NCBI RefSeq assembly: GCF_017498525.1
Contig: NZ_CP071796.1
Location: forward strand, 2,976,001-3,040,000
From: Ottowia testudinis
Lineage (GTDB): Bacteria; Pseudomonadota; Gammaproteobacteria; Burkholderiales; Burkholderiaceae_C
DNA: 64,000 nucleotides
Direction: 5' to 3'
Part shown: positions 7,294 through 16,456 of the stretch, one piece after another
Numbering within the stretch: position 1 is the stretch's first letter
Layout of the letters: every line of letters starts with the position of its first letter
The notes under the pieces: model-generated
Databases searched by the model: none
What the model saw: only the letters and a program-made list of their open reading frames with translations
Told to the model about the DNA's origin: nothing
Translations under genes and position numbers: made by a program

Positions 7294-8721
7294 TTACCTC
7301 GGGACCATGAAGACGGATTTTTCTTTCAGCGCGCCAATGCTGGCGGACTGCACGTTGAAATGAATTTCGTGCGAGCCCGGCTTGGCGGTACCCCACGGTA
7401 ATTGCAGGCGCACGGGCACCCAAAGCGACTGCGCGCCATCAATCGTCACGCTCTTGTCGGTCACCAGCTCCAGGCCGGGCAGCCCTTCGGCGGCCAGGGT
7501 GAAGGTTTGCGGCTTTTCCGTGGCATTCATGATCTGGATACGGTAGACGTTCTCGATCTTGCCGCCCTCGACAATGCGCGCCAGCGTGGCGCGATCGCGC
7601 ACGATGTCGACCTTGAAGGGCGTGCGCAGAAAAAGACTGGCGACGAGCGCGATACTGACGGCCGCCAGGATGGTGGAGTAAATCAACACGCGCGGACGCA
7701 GGATGTGCCGCACGATCTGCTTGCCGCCCCATCCTTCCTGCAGTGCATGCTCGGTCGAGTAGCGGATCAGCCCGCGCGGGTAGCCCACCTTGTCCATCAC
7801 TTCATCGCACACGTCGATGCAGGCAGCGCAACTGATGCATTCATATTGAAGCCCGTTGCGGATGTCGATACCGGTGGGACAGACCTGCACGCACAACGTG
7901 CAATTGACGCAATCACCCAGCCCCAGTGCCGCTGGGTCGGCTTTCTTGGAGCGCGCGCCGCGCGGCTCGCCACGCTTGGCGTCATAGGTGACGATCAGCG
8001 TATCCTTGTCGAACATCGCGCTCTGGAAGCGTGCGTAAGGGCACATGTACTTGCACACCTGCTCACGCATGAAGCCAGCATTGCCATAAGTGGCAAAACC
8101 GTAGAAGAAGATCCAGAAGGTCTCCCACGGGCCGAGCGTCCAACTCAGCACATGCCCAGCCAACTCGCGGATCGGCGTGAAATAGCCGACGAAGGTAAAA
8201 CCCGTCCAAAGGCCGACGGCAATCCAAGCCAGCTGCTTGGCCGTCTTGCGCGACAACTTGGCCGCCGACAGAGGCGCCTTGTCCAGGCGCATGCGGGCCG
8301 AGCGATCTCCTTCGAACTTGCGCTCGATCCACAGGTAGATCTCGGTGTAGACGGTTTGCGGACACGCATAGCCACACCATTGCCGCCCAGCCACGGCCGT
8401 GAACAAAAACAGCAGCAACGCCGAGATGATCAAAATGCCCGACAGGTAAATCACGTCCTGCGGGTAGAGCACCAGCCCAAAGATGTAGAAACGCCGCGCC
8501 TCCAGGTCGAACAACATCGCCTGGCGGCCACCCCATTGGAGCCACGGTATGCCATAGAAGAATATCTGCGTGGCAAAGACAAAAAACCAACGCCACTTGG
8601 CGAACAGGCCGCTGACGCTGCGCGGATAAATCTTCTTTTGCGCCTGGTACAGCGACATCATCACCTCGTCGCTGGCGGCACCAGTGGCGGCGGCTTTCTC
8701 GGTGGGGGACGAATTGCTCAC
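7294..8721 (-). CDS. ccoG: CcoG/RdxA-type iron-sulfur protein of cbb3 oxidase maturation
   Basis: 475 residues from a GTG at 8721 that has AGG close upstream; a TTG at 8748 in the same frame is less likely. It is a polytopic inner-membrane protein. Features in order are membrane helices, the CGYACPQTVYTEIYLWIE segment, and two ferredoxin-type [4Fe-4S] motifs (DCVNCTLCVQVCPTGIDI and ECISCAACIDVCDEVMD). A C-terminal immunoglobulin-like periplasmic domain follows. CcoG is associated with copper reduction for the oxidase. It lies downstream of ccoP, separated by a repeat and a terminator-like hairpin, so it may also have its own or read-through expression. Confidence 0.95.
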   Translation of the reverse strand: MSNSSPTEKAAATGAASDEVMMSLYQAQKKIYPRSVSGLFAKWRWFFVFATQIFFYGIPWLQWGGRQAMLFDLEARRFYIFGLVLYPQDVIYLSGILIISALLLFLFTAVAGRQWCGYACPQTVYTEIYLWIERKFEGDRSARMRLDKAPLSAAKLSRKTAKQLAWIAVGLWTGFTFVGYFTPIRELAGHVLSWTLGPWETFWIFFYGFATYGNAGFMREQVCKYMCPYARFQSAMFDKDTLIVTYDAKRGEPRGARSKKADPAALGLGDCVNCTLCVQVCPTGIDIRNGLQYECISCAACIDVCDEVMDKVGYPRGLIRYSTEHALQEGWGGKQIVRHILRPRVLIYSTILAAVSIALVASLFLRTPFKVDIVRDRATLARIVEGGKIENVYRIQIMNATEKPQTFTLAAEGLPGLELVTDKSVTIDGAQSLWVPVRLQLPWGTAKPGSHEIHFNVQSASIGALKEKSVFMVPR

Positions 8722-8774
8722 AACAACCTGCCTGTCAAAGGCGACCAATGGGCCATGCGCACCCGCTGTCGCCC

Positions 8775-8802
8775 AAAAAGAAACGGGGCGCCACGCGCCC
8801 CA
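8775..8802 (-). terminator. Probable terminator between ccoP and ccoG
   Basis: GGGGCGC (8785-8791) and GCGCCCC (8795-8801) form a tight hairpin with a three-base loop. On the minus strand it is followed by GTTTCTTTTT. It would reduce read-through from ccoNOQP into ccoG-fixH. Confidence 0.65.
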
Positions 8803-8821
8803 TCATGCTTCAAACCATGAT

Positions 8822-8880
8822 CAAAAATCGCTTCTGCGCTGGCAAGACAAGCGCTGGCAGCTATCAAATCAAGAGTAAAA
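8822..8880 (-). repeat. Dispersed intergenic repeat
   Basis: Read on the minus strand: TTGATTTGATAGCTGCCAGC, then GCTTGTCTTGCCAGCGC. It lies in the ccoP-ccoG gap. Confidence 0.75.
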
Positions 8881-8914
8881 CTTGATGCTCTCACCAATGC
8901 CTGCCTGCCAGGAC

Positions 8915-10186
8915 TCACCCCAGTTTGACCTCCACGCGTCGCGCCTGGGCGCCGGCACCAGCGTCAATATCGCCGGGCTTGCTCAGCTCGATCATGTCCT
9001 CGGCCACACCCAACGCCTTGAGCTGATCACGCACGGCAAAGGCGCGCTGCTTGGCCAGTTCTTCGTTTTGCGCGGCATTGCCGGTGCTGTCAACGTAACC
9101 GCTCACCACGGCCTTCTTGCCCGCTTGCACACCAGCCACCACTTCGGCCAAGGCCTTGTCGGCGCCAGCTGCGATCTCGGCCTTGCCGGTGGCAAAGTAG
9201 AACTTGACCACGCCATCCTCGACCACCACCGAAGCAGCATCCTGGGCAGCCGCTGGCGCTGCCACGGCAGCGGGCGCCGGGGGCACACCACCACCCTTGC
9301 CCCAGACGTAAGCGGTCAGCACGTTGAGCTGTTCAGGCGTGAACTTGGCACCCCACGCAGGCATGACACCGGTCTTGCCGTTGTTGATCATGTTCACGAT
9401 GTGGGCTTCGACCCCAGGCCCGTGTGTGAACACGCCCGTGGTCAGATTGGGGGCACCCAGTGCCTGGTTGCCTTTACCATCCGCGCCGTGACACGCCGCG
9501 CAGGTGACGAATTTGTCTCGCCCCAGGTTGGCGCGCGTCGAATCGTGAGGCGATTTCGACAGACTCAGCACATGGTTGGCCAGGTTGCGCACGTCCTCGG
9601 CGGTGCCGACCGCGGCGCCCATCGGGGTCATGATGCCGGTGCGTCCGTTGGTGATCGAGGCGTGAATCTGCTCAGGTGTGCCGCCCCAGTTCCATTGCGC
9701 ATCGGTCAGGTTGGGAAAACCCGTACTGCCACGCGCGTCCGAACCGTGGCATTGCGCGCAGTTGTTCATGAACAGGCGGTCGCCAATGGCCATGGCCTGC
9801 GGATCTTTCGACAGCGCCTCGGTGCTCTTGCCAGCGAAGGCGGCGTAAATGGGCGCCGATTGCTCGTTGCCGCGCGCCACTTCCTTGTCGAATTGGCCGG
9901 TTTGCGACCAGCCAAGCGAGCCCGCGTAGGAGCCCAGACCCGGGTACAGGTAAAGGTAGGCCAGCGAGAACAGGCAGGTGATGACGAACAGCCCTACCCA
10001 CCAGCGCGGCAGGGGGTTGTTCATCTCGCGCAGGTCCCCATCCCACACGTGGCCCGTGGTGTTGTCGGAGGCCGTCATGGCCTTCGTCTTGCCGCTGATC
10101 CACAACAGCGCCAAGCAGCCGAAGATGCCCAGCAGCGTGGCGCCTGCGATGTAAATCGACCAGAAATTGCTCGTGAAGTCGCTCAT
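8915..10186 (-). CDS. ccoP: cbb3 oxidase subunit III, dihaem cytochrome c, fused to an OmpA-like domain
   Basis: 423 residues against about 300 for a usual CcoP. Two membrane helices lie in the first 80 residues, around the conserved NNPLPRWWVGLF segment. Haem-binding motifs are CAQCH (143-147) and CAACH (229-233), each with a distal Met region (IMTPMG, VMPAWG). After a Pro/Ala linker (about 300-320) comes an extra domain at about 323-423: VVKFYFATGKAEIA, then a conserved EELAKQRAFAVRDQL helix and ARRVEVKLG. This is the pattern of the OmpA-like peptidoglycan-binding fold. CcoP passes electrons to CcoN; the extra domain could anchor or position the complex in the periplasm (inference). It is followed at 8775-8802 by a terminator-like hairpin. 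Confidence 0.95.
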   Translation of the reverse strand: MSDFTSNFWSIYIAGATLLGIFGCLALLWISGKTKAMTASDNTTGHVWDGDLREMNNPLPRWWVGLFVITCLFSLAYLYLYPGLGSYAGSLGWSQTGQFDKEVARGNEQSAPIYAAFAGKSTEALSKDPQAMAIGDRLFMNNCAQCHGSDARGSTGFPNLTDAQWNWGGTPEQIHASITNGRTGIMTPMGAAVGTAEDVRNLANHVLSLSKSPHDSTRANLGRDKFVTCAACHGADGKGNQALGAPNLTTGVFTHGPGVEAHIVNMINNGKTGVMPAWGAKFTPEQLNVLTAYVWGKGGGVPPAPAAVAAPAAAQDAASVVVEDGVVKFYFATGKAEIAAGADKALAEVVAGVQAGKKAVVSGYVDSTGNAAQNEELAKQRAFAVRDQLKALGVAEDMIELSKPGDIDAGAGAQARRVEVKLG

Positions 10187-10225
10187 TTTTTTTCCTTGCC
10201 TGCCAGCGGTGCCGCGCGGTACTCG

Positions 10226-10363
10226 TCAATCCTGCTCGAAAGGCAGTTGGGCAGCCTCGTCGAACCGCTGCTTGTTGCGGCTCGACCAGGCCCACACCAC
10301 GATGCCGATGAAGACGACGAATGCCGCCACGGTCACGATGCTGCGCAGAAGGTTGATGTCCAT
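10226..10363 (-). CDS. ccoQ: cbb3 oxidase small subunit CcoQ
   Basis: 45 residues: MDINLLRSIVTVAAFVVF, then a single membrane helix ending WAWSSRNKQRFDEAAQ. This matches CcoQ/FixQ in size, single helix and polar cytoplasmic tail; it stabilises the assembled oxidase. It lies between ccoO (20 bases upstream) and ccoP (about 40 bases downstream). Confidence 0.92.
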   Translation of the reverse strand: MDINLLRSIVTVAAFVVFIGIVVWAWSSRNKQRFDEAAQLPFEQD

Positions 10364-10383
10364 GATGATCGGTGGGTTGAGAC

Positions 10384-11001
10384 TTACTTGCGGTGGATGC
10401 CCAGCACCTGCAGATAGGCGATCACGGCATCCAACTCGGTCTTGCCCTTTACGTCTTCGGGCGCCTTGGCGATCTCTTCGTCGGTGTAGGGCGCGCCCAG
10501 CGTGCGCAGCCCGCGCATGTGGGTCTGGATGGTGCCGGCGTTGGCGGCGTTCTTCTCCAGCCAGGGGTAAGCGGGCATGTTGGACTCGGGAACCACGTCA
10601 CGCGGGTTGTTCAGGTGGGCACGGTGCCAGTCGTCGCTGTAGCGGCCACCCACGCGCGCCAAATCGGGGCCGGTGCGCTTGCTGCCCCACTGGAACGGAT
10701 GGTCATAGACGAATTCGCCCGCCACCGAATAGGGGCCATAGCGCAGTGCTTCGGCGCGGAAGGGGCGGACCATCTGCGAGTGGCAGTTGTAGCAACCCTC
10801 GCGGATGTAGATGTCGCGGCCGACCACCTGCAGCGCGGTGTAGGGCTTAAGACCCTCGATCGGCTGCGTGGTGGACTTCTGGAAGAACAGCGGCACGATC
10901 TCCACCAGACCCCCGACGGAGATCACCAGCAGAATCAGCACGATCATCAAGAAGTTGTTGGTTTCGACCTTGGCGTGGCCGGTAATTTTCTCTGTTGCCA
11001 T
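10384..11001 (-). CDS. ccoO: cbb3 oxidase subunit II, monohaem cytochrome c
   Basis: 205 residues. The start at 11001 ([13 protein letters not shown]) has a strong AGGAGG box; the frame is open to 11064 but that start has none. One N-terminal membrane helix ([19 protein letters not shown]) anchors a periplasmic cytochrome domain with the haem motif CYNCH and the conserved [15 protein letters not shown] segment. The distal Met is in [10 protein letters not shown]. CcoO carries electrons between CcoP and CcoN. It is 19 bases downstream of ccoN. Confidence 0.97.
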   Translation of the reverse strand: MATEKITGHAKVETNNFLMIVLILLVISVGGLVEIVPLFFQKSTTQPIEGLKPYTALQVVGRDIYIREGCYNCHSQMVRPFRAEALRYGPYSVAGEFVYDHPFQWGSKRTGPDLARVGGRYSDDWHRAHLNNPRDVVPESNMPAYPWLEKNAANAGTIQTHMRGLRTLGAPYTDEEIAKAPEDVKGKTELDAVIAYLQVLGIHRK

Positions 11002-11020
11002 GACTTGGTACCTCCTCTGA

Positions 11021-12457
11021 TCAGGCATGTGCCGCGACTGCGGGAATTTGCGCCTGGACCGCACGGCCTGCCGTGATGGTCTTGACCATGTTCCACAGCA
11101 TGATCAGCATGCCGCCCAGGTACAGCAACCCACCCAGCAGGCGCAGCACGTAGAACGGATAGGTGGCCTTGACCGATTCGACGAAGGTGTAGGTCAAGGT
11201 GCCGTCGGTGTTGACCGCGCGCCACATCAGGCCCTGCATCACGCCAGCGATCCACATGGCCGCGATGTACACGACGATGCCGATGGTGGCGATCCAGAAG
11301 TGCACCTCGATGGCCTTGACGCTGTACATCTGCTTCTGGCCAAACAGGCGCGGCAACAGATAGTAAATCGAGCCAATGGTGATCAAGCCCACCCAACCCA
11401 AGGCGCCCGAATGCACATGACCCACCGTCCAGTCGGTGTAGTGGCTGAGTGCATTGACGGTCTTGATCGACATCATCGGGCCTTCGAAAGTGGACATGCC
11501 GTAAAACGACAGCGACACGATCAAGAAGCGCAGGATGGGATCGTCACGCAGTTTGTGCCAAGCGCCCGACAGGGTCATGATGCCGTTCATCATGCCGCCC
11601 CAGCTGGGTGCCAGCAGAATCAGCGAGAACAGCATGCCGACGGACTGCGCCCAGTCCGGCAGCGCGGTGTAGTGCAGATGGTGCGGGCCTGCCCACATGT
11701 AGGTGAAAATCAACGCCCAGAAGTGGACGATGGACAGGCGATAGCTGTAGACCGGGCGCTCGGCCTGCTTGGGAATGAAGTAATACATCATGCCCAGGAA
11801 GCCGGTTGTCAGGAAGAAGCCCACCGCGTTGTGACCGTACCACCACTGCACCATGGCATCCTGGACACCGGCGTAGGCCGAGTACGACTTGAGCGCGCCT
11901 ACCGGCATCGCCGCGCTGTTGACGATGTGCAGCAACGCCACGGCCAGGATGAAGCCGCCGTAGAACCAGTTGGCCACATAGATGTGCTTGACCCGGCGTG
12001 TGCCCACGGTGCCAAAGAACACCACCGCGAACGCCACCCAGACCAGCGCGATCAGAATGTCGATGGGCCACTCCAGCTCGGCGTATTCCTTGCCGCTGGT
12101 AAAACCCAACGGCAGAGTCACCGCCGCCAAAACAATCACCGTCTGCCAACCCCAGAACGTGAAGGCAGCGAGCTTGTCGGAGAACAGCCGCACCTGACAC
12201 GTGCGCTGCACCACGTAGTAAGCGGTGGCGAACAAACCGCAGCCGCCAAACGCAAAAATCACCGCGTTGGTGTGCAGGGGCCGCAATCGACCGTAGCTGA
12301 GCCATGGAATGCCCAGATTGAGCTCGGGCCAGGTAAGCTGCGCGGCGATGATCACGCCAACCAGCATGCCGACCACGCCCCAAACCACCGTCATGACGGC
12401 GAATTGCCTGACCACCTTGTCGTTATAGACCGTGGCTTGCGTATTGGCGAATGTCAT
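11021..12457 (-). CDS. ccoN: cbb3 oxidase catalytic subunit I
   Basis: 478 residues from the ATG at 12457 ([13 protein letters not shown]), preceded by a GAGGTGGAA box. It is a 12-helix haem-copper oxidase subunit. Visible motifs are the haem/CuB ligand segments [33 protein letters not shown] and [14 protein letters not shown]. It reduces oxygen to water with high affinity and pumps protons. An Fnr-type box lies 59 bases upstream at 12516-12529. The order N-O-Q-P is standard, but ccoI and ccoS come before ccoN here rather than after ccoP. Confidence 0.98.
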   Translation of the reverse strand: MTFANTQATVYNDKVVRQFAVMTVVWGVVGMLVGVIIAAQLTWPELNLGIPWLSYGRLRPLHTNAVIFAFGGCGLFATAYYVVQRTCQVRLFSDKLAAFTFWGWQTVIVLAAVTLPLGFTSGKEYAELEWPIDILIALVWVAFAVVFFGTVGTRRVKHIYVANWFYGGFILAVALLHIVNSAAMPVGALKSYSAYAGVQDAMVQWWYGHNAVGFFLTTGFLGMMYYFIPKQAERPVYSYRLSIVHFWALIFTYMWAGPHHLHYTALPDWAQSVGMLFSLILLAPSWGGMMNGIMTLSGAWHKLRDDPILRFLIVSLSFYGMSTFEGPMMSIKTVNALSHYTDWTVGHVHSGALGWVGLITIGSIYYLLPRLFGQKQMYSVKAIEVHFWIATIGIVVYIAAMWIAGVMQGLMWRAVNTDGTLTYTFVESVKATYPFYVLRLLGGLLYLGGMLIMLWNMVKTITAGRAVQAQIPAVAAHA

Positions 12458-12515
12458 TTCCACCTCTTCCTGAAAAAACCTTTTTTGAGTATCCGGGATC
12501 GTACTATGGGCTCTA

Positions 12516-12529
12516 TTGACGTGCGTCAA
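12516..12529 (-). promoter_or_regulatory. Fnr/Anr-type box upstream of ccoN
   Basis: TTGACGTGCGTCAA is a perfect palindrome fitting TTGAY-N4-RTCAA. It lies 59 bases before the ccoN ATG and overlaps the ccoS stop codon, so ccoNOQP can be induced separately from ccoIS under low oxygen. Confidence 0.75.
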
Positions 12530-12663
12530 TCGTGCTCGAAAATCCGCTCGCCCTCGCGCTCCACGTCATCGAACTGACCACGGTATATGGCCCACCACAA
12601 CGCGCCCAGAATGAAGAAAACCAGCACCACAGAGAGCGGGACCAGCAGGTACAAAATATCCAT
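12526..12663 (-). CDS. ccoS: cbb3 oxidase maturation protein CcoS
   Basis: 45 residues. One membrane helix ([20 protein letters not shown]) is followed by [19 protein letters not shown], which is characteristic of CcoS, a small protein needed for cofactor insertion into the oxidase. The ATG overlaps the ccoI stop codon (TGATG), so the two are translationally coupled. Confidence 0.93.
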   Translation of the reverse strand: MDILYLLVPLSVVLVFFILGALWWAIYRGQFDDVEREGERIFEHD

Positions 12664-15005
12664 CACGATTCCTTTGGCGCTGATCCGGCGTTGGACGACA
12701 GCCGCAAGGCATTGAGCACGATCAGAAGTGAACTGGCCGCCATGCCCAGGCCAGCCAGCCATGCCGACACCCAGCCCATCATCGCAAGCGGCACGCCGAT
12801 GGCGTTGTAGGCAGCGGCCCAAGCAAGATTTTGCCTCACGATGCGCATGGTGCGACTGGCCTTTTGGCGCGTGGCCACCACCTTGATCAGCCGGTCGCTC
12901 AGCACCACGAAATCGGATTGCGCGCGCGCCAAAGGCACGGCGCGGCCGAACGCAAAGGACACGTTGGCGCCGGCCAGTACTGGCCCGTCGTTCAAGCCAT
13001 CGCCCACCATCGCCACGCGCCCGCCCGCCTGCTGCGCCTGCCGCATCGCGGTCAGCTTGTCGTCGGGCGTGCAGCCGCCACGCGTTTCGTCGATACCGGC
13101 CAGCTGACCCACGCGCGCCGCGGCCTCTGGGCGGTCGCCCGACAACAGCCGCACCCGCATGCCTTCACGGCGCAACGCGTCGGTGGTGGTTCTGGCGTCG
13201 TCGCGGACGTCTTCACGAAACTCAAAACTCGCCATCCAACCGGCGGCATCGCTGAGGTGGCTGATGGGCCCGTCAGCGGCGGCGTCCGCCACACCACAGA
13301 ACCCCGCGGAGCCCAGCCTGATTTCGCCACCGTCGAGAACAGCAGACACACCCTGCCCAGGCTCCTCGCGCAGTGCGGTCAATTTGGCTGCAACGACGTG
13401 CGCCACACCCTCGTCTTCGGCCGCTTGCACCAGCGCGCGCGACACAGGATGCAGACTGCCCGCCGCCAGCGCTGCCGCCAACGACAGCGCGTGCTCGCGC
13501 GAGACCCCATGACGCAACCGCACCTGTGCCAGCACAAAGGCGTCGCGCGTCAGCGTGCCCGTCTTGTCGAACACCACCGTATCCACCTCGGCCAACTCCT
13601 CGAGCGCCTGCAGGCGCCGCACCAGTACGCCGTCGCGCGCCAAGGCGCCAGCGCTGGCGAGCATGGCGGCCGGTGTCGCCAGCGACAGCGCGCATGGGCA
13701 AGTCACCACCAAAATGGCCACGGCGATCATCAGCGCGCGCCCTGGGTCGGTGGGCCACCACCAGGCGCACGCGGCCCCGGCGGCCAGCAACACGAACACC
13801 AGGAAGGGCTTGGCCAGCCGATCCGCCAGTTGGGCAATGCGCGGCTTGCCGGTGGAGGCCTGCTCCATCAGCGCCACGATTTGCGCGTAGCGCGTGTCGG
13901 CGCCCATCTGCTCGACCCGCACCTCGACTGGCGCGGAGACATTGTGACTGCCGGCAATGACGCGCTGGCCCTCGCCACGCGACAGCGGTGTTGATTCGCC
14001 CGTGAGCAATGCCTCGTCGGCCGAGGTGTGGCCCTTCAGGATTAGACCATCCGCCGGGAAGGCTTCGCCCGGCAGCACGCGCAGCACATCGCCCACGCGC
14101 ACGCGCCGCGCCGAGACTCGGTCCCAGCCACCATCGGCGCTCTGTCTCTGCACGCTTTCTGGCAGACGGTGCATCAGCGCCTCCAGCGCGCCCGCCGTGC
14201 GGTCGCGCATGCGCAACTCCATCCACCGCCCCGTGAGCAGGAAGAACACGAACATCGTGAGGGAGTCGAAATACACTTGGTGTCCAAACACCCCGTTCGG
14301 CTCAAACGTGCCCAGCGTGCTGACGACAAAGGTGATCGCCATGCCCAGCGCCACCGGCAAATCCATGCTGACGCGGCGCAGCTTCAGATCAAGCAGCGCG
14401 TTGCGAAAAAAGGGCTGGCAAGAAAACAGCACCACCGGGATCGACAACACCCATTGAGCCCAGCGCAGCAAGTGAACGACGTCGGGCTCCATCTCACCCG
14501 GCGCGGTGAAGTACTCGGGCGTGGCGTACATCATCACCTGCATCATGCACAAGCCAGCCACGCCCAGCCGCCACGTCATCTTGCGCGTTTCGGACTGACG
14601 GCGTGCGCTGGCCTGGGCGTCGTGCGCGGGCAGCGGGCGGTAGCCGGTGTGGTGCACCGCCTGCATCCAGCGCGAGGGCAGCGTGGCGCCCTCTTCCCAC
14701 ACCACTCGGCCGCGGTGGCTGGCGGCGCTGACTTCGGCCTCGCGCACGCCTGGGCTGGTGCGCAGGGCTTGCTCGATGGTCACCGCGCAAGCGGCGCAGT
14801 GCATGCCTTCGAACACGATGATGGATTCCCAGCGCGTGCCGGGCCCAGCGGCATCGGCGCCGTCGAGCGGCCGGCTGAATTCAAGCCATTCATCGCGTTC
14901 GTCAAGCAGCTGCCACGCGGCGTCGCCGCGATCCGCTTCGTCACATGCCGATGGCGGCGCTTCGATCGTCGCGGTGGCGGGGGAAATCACGCTGGCGCCT
15001 TGCAT
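12663..15005 (-). CDS. ccoI: Copper-transporting P1B-type ATPase of cbb3 maturation
   Basis: 780 residues from the ATG at 15005; the frame is open further, but the upstream part covers the Fnr box and lacks family features. Features in order are an N-terminal metal-binding domain (GMHCAACAVTIEQAL, Cys70/Cys73), membrane helices, the CPC copper-path motif in VTCPCALSLATPAAML, the phosphorylation site DKTGTLT and the hinge GDGLNDGPVLAG. It moves Cu(I) across the inner membrane for oxidase assembly rather than for resistance, as the neighbours show. Expression is probably under the Fnr box at 15043-15056. Confidence 0.97.
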   Translation of the reverse strand: MQGASVISPATATIEAPPSACDEADRGDAAWQLLDERDEWLEFSRPLDGADAAGPGTRWESIIVFEGMHCAACAVTIEQALRTSPGVREAEVSAASHRGRVVWEEGATLPSRWMQAVHHTGYRPLPAHDAQASARRQSETRKMTWRLGVAGLCMMQVMMYATPEYFTAPGEMEPDVVHLLRWAQWVLSIPVVLFSCQPFFRNALLDLKLRRVSMDLPVALGMAITFVVSTLGTFEPNGVFGHQVYFDSLTMFVFFLLTGRWMELRMRDRTAGALEALMHRLPESVQRQSADGGWDRVSARRVRVGDVLRVLPGEAFPADGLILKGHTSADEALLTGESTPLSRGEGQRVIAGSHNVSAPVEVRVEQMGADTRYAQIVALMEQASTGKPRIAQLADRLAKPFLVFVLLAAGAACAWWWPTDPGRALMIAVAILVVTCPCALSLATPAAMLASAGALARDGVLVRRLQALEELAEVDTVVFDKTGTLTRDAFVLAQVRLRHGVSREHALSLAAALAAGSLHPVSRALVQAAEDEGVAHVVAAKLTALREEPGQGVSAVLDGGEIRLGSAGFCGVADAAADGPISHLSDAAGWMASFEFREDVRDDARTTTDALRREGMRVRLLSGDRPEAAARVGQLAGIDETRGGCTPDDKLTAMRQAQQAGGRVAMVGDGLNDGPVLAGANVSFAFGRAVPLARAQSDFVVLSDRLIKVVATRQKASRTMRIVRQNLAWAAAYNAIGVPLAMMGWVSAWLAGLGMAASSLLIVLNALRLSSNAGSAPKES

Positions 15006-15042
15006 CACGCTCGGCACTGTAAGCCTATCGGCGTACGCGAAC

Positions 15043-15056
15043 TTGACGGCCGTCAA
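15043..15056. promoter_or_regulatory. Fnr/Anr-type box between ccoI and uspA
   Basis: TTGACGGCCGTCAA, a perfect palindrome, lies 38 bases from the ccoI ATG and about 104 bases from the uspA ATG. It could serve both divergent genes. Confidence 0.75.
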
Positions 15057-15159
15057 TAACCTGGGCGCCGCGCGCGGGCAAGTTCGGTTATCGTCACTGT
15101 TGGAGGCACCGCGCCACGGGGCGCCAACTTGCAGCCCGATCCATTCAGGAGAACTCAAC

Positions 15160-15603
15160 ATGTACGACCGAATTCTTGTCGCCACCGATGGCTCCAAACT
15201 GTCCAAGAAAGCCGTAGAGAGCGCCATCAACCTGGCCGCTCTGTGCGGCGCCGAGCTGATCGCGCTGAAAGTCGTGCCGCGCTATCCGCAAAGCTATTTT
15301 GAAGGGTCGATACCGCTGTCGGTCGAGGACGTGGCGCGCGTCGAGAAGCAGTGGGCCGAGGACGGCCAGGGCGTCGTGGACGCGGTCAAAACCGCCGGGG
15401 AGGCTCAAGGCGTCAAGGTCAAGGCCGTGCTGGCCAAGTCCGACGTGGTGTCCGACGCGCTGATCGCAGCCGCCAAGAAACACAAAGCCGACATCATCGT
15501 GATGGCCTCGCATGGCCGCAGGGGCGTCAAGCGCCTGCTGCTGGGCAGCGAAACCCAGCAGGTGCTGACGCACTCCGAGATTCCAGTGTTGGTGTTGCGC
15601 TGA
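15160..15603 (+). CDS. Universal stress protein, UspA family
   Basis: 147 residues, ATG at 15160 with AGGAG upstream. It begins MYDRILVATDGSKLSKKAVE and ends with the nucleotide-binding signature GRRGVKRLLLGSETQQVL followed by SEIPVLVLR, so it is of the ATP-binding subtype. Universal stress proteins are soluble cytoplasmic dimers induced by stress, including anaerobiosis. Divergence from ccoI across an Fnr-type box fits induction at low oxygen. A strong terminator follows at 15652-15690. Confidence 0.93.
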   Translation: MYDRILVATDGSKLSKKAVESAINLAALCGAELIALKVVPRYPQSYFEGSIPLSVEDVARVEKQWAEDGQGVVDAVKTAGEAQGVKVKAVLAKSDVVSDALIAAAKKHKADIIVMASHGRRGVKRLLLGSETQQVLTHSEIPVLVLR

Positions 15604-15606
15604 CCA

Positions 15607-15651
15607 GAAAATCGTAGCTGCATTTTTTATAGCTGCTTGCGCAAGAACAGC
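15607..15651 (+). repeat. Dispersed intergenic repeat, partial copy
   Basis: Contains TTTATAGCTGCTTGCGCAAG directly upstream of the uspA terminator stem. The second arm has been replaced by that stem. Confidence 0.55.
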
Positions 15652-15690
15652 AAAGGCTTCAGGCTAATTCGGCCTGAAGCCTTTGATTTT
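15652..15690 (+). terminator. Strong terminator of uspA
   Basis: AAAGGCTTCAGGC (15652-15664) pairs perfectly with GCCTGAAGCCTTT (15672-15684) and is followed by GATTTTTCC. It may also stop transcripts from the opposite strand. Confidence 0.85.
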
Positions 15691-15730
15691 TCCCGCGCAC
15701 AGCCCCGCAGCGTGGGGGGTTTAACGGGGA

Positions 15731-16348
15731 TTAACGCGGCACGGCGGTACCTATCGGATCGTCGTCCACTTGTTCAGCAGATGGCACAGGCGTGCCGGCG
15801 ATCGCCGGGCGCACGCTGGCCGGTGCCGGCACGTAGCCCGCCAAGCCATCGCGCAGGCCCATCTCCAGCCGGTCGACGCGGGCATGCAGATCGCGGTTGT
15901 GGTTCTCCACGGCTTGCACAAGGCGCCCCACTTCCTGGTCGACCGGGCGGTCACGCAAGCCCATTTCCGCACGGTCAACGCGCGACAGCGTCTCACGCGT
16001 GTTGCTGGCGATGGTTTCGGTCAAGCGCGTGACCTCGCGGTCCAGATGCGCGCGCAGATCGGTAAAGCGTGAGGCCTCGGCCTTGTCGGCCAGTTCGCGC
16101 TGGGCCGACAGCTCCTTGGCATGACGGCGCGTTTCCATCAGCACCGTGCCCTGCGTGTAGGCGATCAGGCCGACGAACACGGCCGACAGCAGGGCCATCA
16201 GCCCGAGCAGCACCAGGCCCAGCGGCGCGCGAATCTCGGTGAAGATCAAGTTCAGGTCCGTCGGCGTCGTCATGGCGCCCCAGTTGACGCCTATGAACGC
16301 CACGATGGCGGCGCCGATGATCAGCAATAGCAGTGCTCGCAGCGACAT
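15731..16348 (-). CDS. Two-helix membrane protein with a coiled coil (LapA-like)
   Basis: 205 residues. Membrane helices lie at about residues 4-23 (RALLLLIIGAAIVAFIGVNW) and 42-66 (PLGLVLLGLMALLSAVFVGL), in the arrangement of the small LapA-domain proteins. A predicted coiled coil (about 72-170) contains two near-repeats (SRVDRAEMGLRDRP, ARVDRLEMGLRDG), and the tail is Pro-rich. Function unknown. Its start lies about 1.3 kb upstream of uspA on the other strand, so the two are convergent and separated by the uspA terminator. Confidence 0.8.
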   Translation of the reverse strand: MSLRALLLLIIGAAIVAFIGVNWGAMTTPTDLNLIFTEIRAPLGLVLLGLMALLSAVFVGLIAYTQGTVLMETRRHAKELSAQRELADKAEASRFTDLRAHLDREVTRLTETIASNTRETLSRVDRAEMGLRDRPVDQEVGRLVQAVENHNRDLHARVDRLEMGLRDGLAGYVPAPASVRPAIAGTPVPSAEQVDDDPIGTAVPR

Positions 16349-16456
16349 GCGGTTCCCTTCACTCAGATATTCAACGGTTCACAAGCCGGCCAAACAGGCC
16401 GTTTCGCGGCCAGTGTACTGCCCTGCCCGAGCGCGCCTGTCAGCCAATGCCGTCAA

